Positions 1 through 5,125 of a DNA stretch of 5,320 nt are shown piece after piece. The notes below the pieces were generated by a model. The model saw only the letters and a program-made list of their open reading frames with translations. It had not been told where the DNA came from and ran no database searches. Every line of letters starts with the position of its first letter. The first letter of the stretch is position 1. The position numbers were made by a program, and so were the translations under genes. This DNA is from Candidatus Babeliales bacterium (GTDB lineage Bacteria; Babelota; Babeliae; Babelales; JACPOV01), in assembly GCA_020050475.1 (NCBI GenBank), contig JAGVKP010000109.1, positions 1 through 5,320 of the forward strand, read 5' to 3'.

Positions 1-147
1 CAAGCATTGCTCATTGTACTTGCAAAAGATGAGCAGCGAAGCGGCCGCGCACTTCAACTCAACAAAGAGCTCAAACAGATTTTTGAAACCCTGACACCGA
101 CACTCAAAGAGCTATTGAAGAATGTGTTTAAGGTCAAGGGTGAGTGA
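1..147 (+). CDS. C-terminal 48 residues of an unidentified protein (5' partial)
   Basis: Frame 1 is open from the first base to a TGA at 145-147 and encodes 48 residues. I do not recognise the family. The visible part starts with a short hydrophobic stretch (ALLIVLA). It then becomes a charged, leucine- and lysine-rich segment that looks amphipathic and helical, ending in KVKGE. The gene converges on the minus-strand AAA+ gene that ends at 243, leaving 95 bases between the two stops. No terminator facing this gene is evident: the hairpin at 199-220 has its T-tract only on the minus strand. An open frame of 49 codons can occur by chance. The protein-like composition, and the lack of any better explanation for these bases, make a real gene tail likely but not certain. 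Confidence 0.6.
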   Translation, partial: QALLIVLAKDEQRSGRALQLNKELKQIFETLTPTLKELLKNVFKVKGE

Positions 148-191
148 GGAACGGCGGCACCAGTGCCGGCAAAGTTACCGTAAAATAATTT

Positions 192-220
192 AAAAAAAGG
201 GCTCGGAAAATACCGAGCCC
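192..220 (-). terminator. Rho-independent terminator of the FtsH-like gene
   Basis: An 8-bp perfect GC-rich stem (GGGCTCGG at 199-206 with CCGAGCCC at 213-220) closes a 6-base loop. An extra A-T pair at 198/221 can extend it. Read on the minus strand, the stem is followed directly by seven T (complement of 192-198) and further AT-rich sequence. It lies 23 bases past the stop codon of the minus-strand gene ending at 243. On the plus strand no T-run follows the stem, so it should not act efficiently in that direction. Confidence 0.9.
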
Positions 221-242
221 TCTGAAACTTTGAAATGCAGAT

Positions 243-2741
243 TTATGAATGTGCAGGTTTTGCGCTTTTCTCCTGGGGTGCTTCGTCTTTTTTGACCTGT
301 TCTTGATATTCTTTAAGAGCAAGCTCGAGCGGTAGCGGTTTGCCTTGCATCAGCTGTTCGATATCGTAGCCAGTTAGGCAGATATATTTGACTAACGCGT
401 CAGCTATTTTGATTAGAAGTTCTTTGCGTTGGCTTAAAAGTTCGGTGACTTCTTGTTCACACTTTTTCATAAGTTCGTACGCCTGGCTTTGCATGCTATT
501 GCGCAGATCTTTAGGAAAATCAGTCTCTCTCATCCCTTTAAATATCAAGTACTTGGCTTTGCTGAGCGCCTTTTGATTATCGTGACGGTGATAGGTATAT
601 CCTGAGTCGCCGAGGATAATCTTTTCGGCCACATGACCGGCAAGATCAATTTTAAGTTGCGCGACCAGTTCATCGTGCGATGAATAAGAACCAGCGGTCT
701 CTTTTTTAACGGTAAAGAGCTTTCCGTTTTCGACCGATTCCTGTTTTTCTTTTTCATCCATATAGCGCATCCAGGTCGGTTCTTCTTTAGTCTTGATATT
801 AACTGGGCAGATGGTTACCTTGGCAACCGATTCTCCTTGATCAAGAAGCATGGTGGCAAGGGTATGACCTGCTTGGTGGAGTGCGATGCATTTTTTATCC
901 AGATCACTCACCGGCGGTTGCTCGTAAATAATGAGGCGATGCTCTTCGTCAAATGCGCGCTCAAGATGATACGGTGAAAGAGATTCACTCTCAGCGCGTG
1001 CATATTGCAATGCGGTGATAATGATCGAGCGGAGCCCTTCAAATGAAAGGCCGTCCGTTTCTTGCGCCAGACGATAAATATATTCTGGAGCTACCGTCAT
1101 AATGGCGCGCTTATCAAGCTCTTTGATTAAAAATTGTGCGCGTTCTTCAACCGTTGGGTAGCTGAACCATAAAACTTTTTCAAATCTGCCAGGTTGCAGG
1201 AGCGCATGATCAAGATTTTGCGGTGCGTTGGTAGCTCCCAAAATAATCACTTGGCGTGAGTTATCTTGACTCATCATGACGCCACTCATTGCCGTGAGAA
1301 GTTCGGCCAATACTTGCGCATTACGATCGCGTTGCGCACCAAGCATATCAATTTCATCGATGAAAAGGACGCATGGCGCATTATATTGTGCGAATGCCAT
1401 AATTTTGGTTATGCCAATATTGAGCACTTCTGCAGCGGTAAAGTTGAGGAAGTGGAATTTCTGCTCAGTACCAAGAGCGGCCAATGCATCTTTAATTTCA
1501 CCGGCAAGCGCTTCGGCAATAAACGTTTTGCCTGAGCGTGAAGGTCCGTTAAACAGATAGCCGGCCGGTGGCTTAATATTGGCACGGTCAAAGCGCTCGT
1601 GATCGCGAATATATTCAACCATTCTAATCAAGGCCTGCTTGACGTGCTCTTTGCCGATGACGTCAGGAAAGCGCGCCTTTGGTTCTTTATCCCATGATTC
1701 TACTTTGCGAATAATAGGGCCGCCGTTGAATTTGCTGCGCAGAACTTCCCACTGCTTTGATAACCACGTGCTGCTACTGTTATATGCCTCACTTGCTTGA
1801 TCTTTAAAGAGCGTCCATGAAAGGAGCGCGGGTAACGTGAAATTTAAGATCCCAATGTCATGCAAAAACATATAAGTATGACCTAAAGCTTTGAGTTCAT
1901 CGGTATTGGTTACGCCGCCGAACTTATCGTAACGAGGGACTTGACCAATATATCTTTGTAATGAAGCAACAGTTGCCATTATTTTATTAGTGTATTCGGT
2001 GCCAACTTCAGCGCCTTCATTATCTAAGATTGGTTTTGTACAAGTATCGGGGCGCAGCGTTGCAATAATCTGTGCCAGAAAAAGGCCCGCGACCAGCGCG
2101 TATGCGGTACGCGGCAGAATGCGGTGATCAACGACAAATTTTTCAGTACGGCGGTAGATGCGATTGAAAAGAGACAAGCCGGCACGGTTTGTTTCAGCTT
2201 CGATCGATTTGAGAAGTTTTTCGTTTTCAGCGGTCACCGCTTTGATCTGATCAAATGAAGTTGTCCCTGATCGCTTGATGGCGTTTTCGATAGTTGCCTG
2301 GTCCAGTTCGGTAAATGACGTAAGACCATTAGCTAAAGATTTTTTAATATTTTCGCCGACTAATTTAAAAAAGGTATTAATGAGCGAAATCTGCTGTGCT
2401 TGATTAATCGAGCCGCTGGTTGCATTGATTTGCGCAATAAAGAGACGAATACCTTTGATATGATCAAGCGCTTCCGCCTTTTTGCATCCCCGGATCTGAT
2501 TATTATTGATTACTTGAATAAGGTACTCAAGCGTAAAATCCAGCTTGCGATACAGTTCTACAATCGGCTTGAGATGAATTTCGATCATATCCTGTTCAAG
2601 TTTGAGTTGAGCTTCCTGCGGTTCTTCTTGCTTGAGTACCGGTTGATGAGTGATTGCTGGTTCAGCAGCGAAGGTGCTGATAGTCGTATTGAATAAAAAA
2701 AGAAGCGTAAGGGCGTGTATGATTCTATTTGAAATGTTCAC
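243..2741 (-). CDS. FtsH-like membrane AAA+ protein with inactivated M41 protease site (probable pseudoprotease)
   Basis: The product has 832 residues; E. coli FtsH has about 644. Order: signal-like segment (1-26, AXA-like site near 25), helical region 30-210, hydrophobic segments at 212-228 and 296-312, AAA+ module from about 358, M41-like domain from about 612, and a charged tail. Seen: Walker A GPSRSGKT (399-406), Walker B with D462/E463, sensor-1 N505, PGRF with R519. FtsH is known as a membrane ATPase and zinc protease in which HEXXH plus a distant Asp form the active site. Here the motif is HQAGH (622-626): both His remain, the catalytic Glu is Gln623, and D721 fits the third metal ligand. 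The FVG pore loop is absent and K522 replaces the second SRH arginine. ATP binding is likely and proteolysis unlikely; a chaperone, adaptor or assembly role is inferred. The start is GTG, with a TAA in frame two codons upstream and AGGGG eight bases upstream. Confidence 0.93.
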   Translation of the reverse strand: MNISNRIIHALTLLFLFNTTISTFAAEPAITHQPVLKQEEPQEAQLKLEQDMIEIHLKPIVELYRKLDFTLEYLIQVINNNQIRGCKKAEALDHIKGIRLFIAQINATSGSINQAQQISLINTFFKLVGENIKKSLANGLTSFTELDQATIENAIKRSGTTSFDQIKAVTAENEKLLKSIEAETNRAGLSLFNRIYRRTEKFVVDHRILPRTAYALVAGLFLAQIIATLRPDTCTKPILDNEGAEVGTEYTNKIMATVASLQRYIGQVPRYDKFGGVTNTDELKALGHTYMFLHDIGILNFTLPALLSWTLFKDQASEAYNSSSTWLSKQWEVLRSKFNGGPIIRKVESWDKEPKARFPDVIGKEHVKQALIRMVEYIRDHERFDRANIKPPAGYLFNGPSRSGKTFIAEALAGEIKDALAALGTEQKFHFLNFTAAEVLNIGITKIMAFAQYNAPCVLFIDEIDMLGAQRDRNAQVLAELLTAMSGVMMSQDNSRQVIILGATNAPQNLDHALLQPGRFEKVLWFSYPTVEERAQFLIKELDKRAIMTVAPEYIYRLAQETDGLSFEGLRSIIITALQYARAESESLSPYHLERAFDEEHRLIIYEQPPVSDLDKKCIALHQAGHTLATMLLDQGESVAKVTICPVNIKTKEEPTWMRYMDEKEKQESVENGKLFTVKKETAGSYSSHDELVAQLKIDLAGHVAEKIILGDSGYTYHRHDNQKALSKAKYLIFKGMRETDFPKDLRNSMQSQAYELMKKCEQEVTELLSQRKELLIKIADALVKYICLTGYDIEQLMQGKPLPLELALKEYQEQVKKDEAPQEKSAKPAHS

Positions 2742-2754
2742 GCGTTATTCCCCT
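2739..2754 (-). promoter_or_regulatory. Ribosome binding site and GTG start of the FtsH-like gene
   Basis: On the minus strand AGGGG (2754-2750) is followed by an 8-base spacer and GTG (2741-2739). An in-frame TAA (2747-2745) lies between them, so no longer start is possible. The next residues form a clean signal-peptide-like N-terminus, which supports GTG as the true start. Confidence 0.8.
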
Positions 2755-2791
2755 AAGTAAAACCAGAATAAAATCTACTGAGTATGGTTTA

Positions 2792-2819
2792 ACTATATCA
2801 GTGGGGCAAAAATAGTCAA
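2792..2819 (-). promoter_or_regulatory. Sigma70-like extended -10 promoter for the FtsH-like gene
   Basis: On the minus strand TTGACT (2819-2814, five of six to TTGACA) is separated by 16 bases from TATAGT (2797-2792, five of six to TATAAT). The -10 is preceded by TGA, giving an extended -10 (TGnTATAGT). Transcription should start near 2785, leaving a leader of about 44 bases before the GTG. The promoter lies just downstream of the terminator of the preceding minus gene, so the AAA+ gene is probably transcribed on its own. Confidence 0.7.
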
Positions 2820-2856
2820 TTTCAGCAGGTATCAAAGAGCATTAAATATTTCAAAT

Positions 2857-2888
2857 AGAAAACCCCCCAGGTTCAACTACTGGGGGTT
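2857..2888 (-). terminator. Rho-independent terminator of the 161-residue protein gene
   Basis: The stem CCCCCAG (2864-2870) pairs with CTGGGGG (2880-2886) around a 9-base loop. With C2863 bulged, two A-T pairs can extend it. On the minus strand a T-rich run (TTTTCT, then ATTTG) follows. It begins 15 bases after the stop of the gene ending at 2904 and lies upstream of the next gene's promoter, separating the two minus-strand units. Confidence 0.85.
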
Positions 2889-2903
2889 GATAGTCGACAA
2901 TTT

Positions 2904-3389
2904 TTATACGATTGCAAGTGTCGGGCAGTATCTATCATAAAGATCGGCTATGATTGCTTGCAGATCTTTAATATCCTGCTTGATCAGGTCGGTAAAAAAA
3001 ACGGCGGTAATAATTTTGAGCATTTCAGCCTGTGCTTTTGAAAAGGTGGTTTCGCACAGTTTCTCTGCGATCGGTTGATCTTTTGAGGTCGTGGCTGGAG
3101 TAGTTGATGCTGCTGAGGAATTTGTTGTGTCAGGTTTTGCTGAGACTGGTGCTGGTGAAATTTTAGGAGCGGCTGCGCTATTTTGATTTATGAAATGAAG
3201 AAACGCAAAAAGGCCAATATAGGGCCATGCTCTCTTGAGAGTACCTTTGACTGATAATCCTTTCACGGGACATTCACCTTTAAAAGAAGTCCATGAAAAA
3301 CGCGATGGTGTCGGTTCGGCTGTATAGCTTACTGATACAACTGAGCATGCAAGCAATGATGAAAGCATAATGCGCGAAATATTTTTCAT
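2904..3389 (-). CDS. Small exported or membrane protein of unknown function
   Basis: The product has 161 residues and I do not recognise a family. Residues 1-24 look like a Sec signal: a basic start (K2, R6), a hydrophobic core (7-20) and the end SYTA before EP. LLAC at 12-15 loosely resembles a lipobox, so a lipoprotein is a weaker alternative. A short hydrophobic segment (about 55-68, preceded by K52 and R53) may cross or lie on the membrane. Residues 72-105 are a low-complexity linker rich in Ala, Ser, Thr and Pro. The C-terminal part (106-155) looks like amphipathic helices and ends in YCPTLAIV. Cysteines outside the signal are C40, C112 and C155. The ATG at 3389 is preceded by AAGG eight bases upstream, a weak ribosome site. 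The gene diverges from the TrxR-Trx fusion and has its own terminator. Signal, composition and terminator support a real gene; its role is unknown. Confidence 0.8.
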   Translation of the reverse strand: MKNISRIMLSSLLACSVVSVSYTAEPTPSRFSWTSFKGECPVKGLSVKGTLKRAWPYIGLFAFLHFINQNSAAAPKISPAPVSAKPDTTNSSAASTTPATTSKDQPIAEKLCETTFSKAQAEMLKIITAVFFTDLIKQDIKDLQAIIADLYDRYCPTLAIV

Positions 3390-3500
3390 GGAGGTTGCCT
3401 TTTTTATTTTGAGGTGAATTGTTTATACTTAAAACATTGGGTCTTAAGGTACACAACTCTTATCCTCTTTTCAATTAAAAAACGTGTAAAAAGGATGTTC
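3390..3500. promoter_or_regulatory. Divergent intergenic region with weak overlapping promoter candidates
   Basis: These 111 bases separate two divergent start codons, so promoters for both genes should lie here. The clearest minus-strand -10 is TATAAA (3427-3422), about 33 bases from the 161-residue gene's ATG. The plus strand has TATACT (3424-3429) almost on top of it and TATCCT (3461-3466) nearer the TrxR-Trx start. None has a good -35 at 16-18 bases; TTGGGT (3437-3442) is 18 bases from TATCCT but matches the consensus at only three positions. If the overlapping -10 elements are used, the two genes would compete for polymerase. I see no convincing operator or riboswitch. Confidence 0.35.
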
Positions 3501-3503
3501 ATG
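3491..3503 (+). promoter_or_regulatory. Ribosome binding site deciding the TrxR-Trx start
   Basis: AAGGA (3491-3495) lies five bases before ATG 3501. The frame is open further upstream to a GTG at 3414, and another ATG lies at 3495. The GTG has no good ribosome site and would add 29 residues, several of them basic, from sequence that overlaps the presumed promoter region. The ATG at 3495 overlaps the ribosome site itself. ATG 3501 gives a normal basic-then-hydrophobic N-terminus. Confidence 0.7.
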
Positions 3504-4967
3504 ATTAAAAATTATCAGGTAAAATTACTGGTCACCGGTGCTGCATTGTTGCTGGGAGCAACTGGTGCAAGTGCTCTTTTTTTTGCCTGGCGATCCAAGT
3601 CATCTCACGCATTTGATATGCAGCGAGCAGTGCAAGAAGAAAATGTGGTTCCTATACTGATCATTGGGTCTGGGCCGGCTGCATTAAGTGCGGGGGTGTA
3701 CGGCGCACGATCGAATATTAAGACGGTTATTATTGCTGGTAATGAACCGGGCGGTGCGCTTACTAAAACAAGTTATATTGAAAACTGGCCGGCGATTAAA
3801 AAAGCACTTGGTACTGACGTGATGATGCAGATGCAAGAGCAAGCGCGCGATTTTGGTGCAGAAATTATGAGCGATACCGTGACGAAAGTTGATTTTTCAG
3901 TTTGGCCGTTCAAGGTAATGACCGACGATGAAAAGTTGTATCACGCGTTAAGTGTGATTATCTGCACTGGTTCGACGCCGCGTACGCTTGGCATTCCCGG
4001 CGAAAAAGAGTATTGGGGCAAAGGAGTAACCACCTGCGCGGTATGCGATGCGCCGTTTCATAAAGATAAAGAGGTGGTCGTTATCGGCGGTGGTGATTCA
4101 GCAGTTGAAGAAGCGGTGCAGTTGGCCGGGCATGCTAAAAAAATCACCATTTTAGTGCGTGGTGATAAAATGCGCGCTGCTGCTTCCATGCAAGAGCGCT
4201 TGCGCGATTATCCTTCAATTGAAATAAAATTTAATACGCAGCCGCGTACGGTAATTGGTGATGGTACACAAGTGACCGGTATCGAAATCTTTGATAAAAA
4301 AAATGATACGCAGTCGACCATGCAGGTCAGTGGGGTGTTTCTTGCAATCGGCCATGATCCGAATGTAAATATTTTTAAGCCGTTTATTAAAATTTCGCCG
4401 TACGGTACGATCCATATTGCTGATCGTACGCAAAGAACTTCAGTAGAGGGTGTTTTTGCAGCCGGGGATGTAACTGATCATCAATATCGACAGGCGGGCG
4501 TAGCGGCCGGTGATGGCATCAAAGCAGCACTCGATGCGGTTGCCTTTTTACAAGAAAATGGGTTTTCAAGTCAGCTGAATATGCAGCTGGCCAAAAAAAG
4601 CGAAAAAAGCACCGGGCGGCCGGTTGAGGCGGTTGAAATTGTCCAAATTAAGACCTTGCCGGAGCTGAATGAAATCCTCAAAGCGGCGGAGGGGCTGGTG
4701 GTAGTTGATTTTTATACTCCCTATTGTCCAAGTTGTATCAAAATGTTGCCAGCGCTTAAGCAGGTAGCGCAAGAGTATGCTGATTCAGTAGCCTTTTTAA
4801 AGGTTGATGCGGCATTTTCAACTGATATTGCCAAAGAGTTTCATGTCGCGACCGTTCCGTGTGTGATATTTTTCAAAAAGGGTCAGATCGCAGCACGCGT
4901 CAATCGCGCACTGAGTAAGAAAGAGATTGAGCAGCTCGTAGTGAAATTTGATGGGGAAGATGCCTAA
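3501..4967 (+). CDS. Membrane-anchored thioredoxin reductase-thioredoxin fusion
   Basis: The product has 488 residues from ATG 3501. Residues 9-30 are hydrophobic and act as a membrane anchor or signal sequence (ASA at 23-25 could be cleaved, but hydrophobicity runs on to W30). Residues about 50-352 are a low-molecular-weight thioredoxin reductase: FAD motif GSGPAA (56-61), redox centre CAVCD (C179, C182), NAD(P)H motif GGGDSA (196-201), and the C-terminal FAD motif at 317-324 followed by YRQA. This family passes electrons from NADPH through FAD and the Cys pair to thioredoxin. After a charged linker (about 354-376), residues 377-484 form a thioredoxin fold with D403, active site CPSC (409-412) in place of CGPC, and cis-proline P453. 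TrxR-Trx fusions are known in Mycobacterium leprae and as plant and cyanobacterial NTRC. R220/G221/R225 replace the HRRxxxR cofactor motif in part. It is probably a self-contained disulfide reductase at the membrane, with substrate unknown. Confidence 0.95.
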   Translation: MIKNYQVKLLVTGAALLLGATGASALFFAWRSKSSHAFDMQRAVQEENVVPILIIGSGPAALSAGVYGARSNIKTVIIAGNEPGGALTKTSYIENWPAIKKALGTDVMMQMQEQARDFGAEIMSDTVTKVDFSVWPFKVMTDDEKLYHALSVIICTGSTPRTLGIPGEKEYWGKGVTTCAVCDAPFHKDKEVVVIGGGDSAVEEAVQLAGHAKKITILVRGDKMRAAASMQERLRDYPSIEIKFNTQPRTVIGDGTQVTGIEIFDKKNDTQSTMQVSGVFLAIGHDPNVNIFKPFIKISPYGTIHIADRTQRTSVEGVFAAGDVTDHQYRQAGVAAGDGIKAALDAVAFLQENGFSSQLNMQLAKKSEKSTGRPVEAVEIVQIKTLPELNEILKAAEGLVVVDFYTPYCPSCIKMLPALKQVAQEYADSVAFLKVDAAFSTDIAKEFHVATVPCVIFFKKGQIAARVNRALSKKEIEQLVVKFDGEDA

Positions 4968-5004
4968 TCGGCAGATCAGTTTCTCAATTGCTAGCAAAAA
5001 AAGC

Positions 5005-5032
5005 AGGCCGGCCTGAAAAAAGCCGGCCTTTT
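5005..5032 (+). terminator. Rho-independent terminator of the TrxR-Trx gene
   Basis: The perfect 8-bp stem AGGCCGGC (5005-5012) / GCCGGCCT (5022-5029) has a 9-base A-rich loop and ends in TTTT (5029-5032). It lies 37 bases past the stop at 4967. The plus-strand T-run is short. On the minus strand the stem is followed by GC and seven T (complement of 4996-5002), so it may work in both directions, but no minus-strand gene ends here. Confidence 0.85.
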
Positions 5033-5047
5033 AAACCAGTCTTGTTA

Positions 5048-5077
5048 TTGCAAATAGAAAAATAGAGCTGATAAAAT
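5048..5077 (+). promoter_or_regulatory. Probable extended -10 promoter for the gene at 5126
   Basis: TTGCAA (5048-5053, four of six) is followed after 18 bases by TAAAAT (5072-5077, five of six), preceded by TGA to give an extended -10. It lies just past the terminator at 5005-5032 and about 48 bases before ATG 5126. The local sequence is AT-rich, so chance matches are possible. Confidence 0.45.
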
Positions 5078-5125
5078 AAATATGATTATTTCATTGGTGG
5101 CGGAATCGTAAACGAAAGAGTCGGT

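Noticed and set aside
155..168. Small hairpin CGGCA-CCAG-TGCCG as terminator of the leftmost gene
   Set aside because: The stem is only 5 bp and no T-run follows on either strand.
134..322. 62-codon minus-strand open frame
   Set aside because: It crosses the terminator hairpin at 199-220 and overlaps both the AAA+ gene's 3' end and the plus-strand gene tail. Its composition is not protein-like.
864..878. Reading the HQAGH change as proof that the AAA+ gene is a pseudogene
   Set aside because: The frame is intact for 832 codons, with preserved Walker motifs, promoter, ribosome site and terminator, so selective loss of protease activity is more likely than gene decay.
1266..1560. Two overlapping plus-strand open frames of 89 and 94 codons
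   Set aside because: They are antisense to the Walker A/Walker B region of the AAA+ gene; conserved motifs on the minus strand explain the lack of stops.
2400..2696. 98-codon open frame on the plus strand
   Set aside because: It lies wholly antisense to the N-terminal part of the AAA+ gene, whose signal peptide, motifs, promoter and terminator are all consistent. It has no recognisable domain.
3414..3500. Upstream GTG start extending the TrxR-Trx protein by 29 residues
   Set aside because: No good ribosome site precedes 3414, and the extension would cover the intergenic promoter region. ATG 3501 has AAGGA at a sensible distance.
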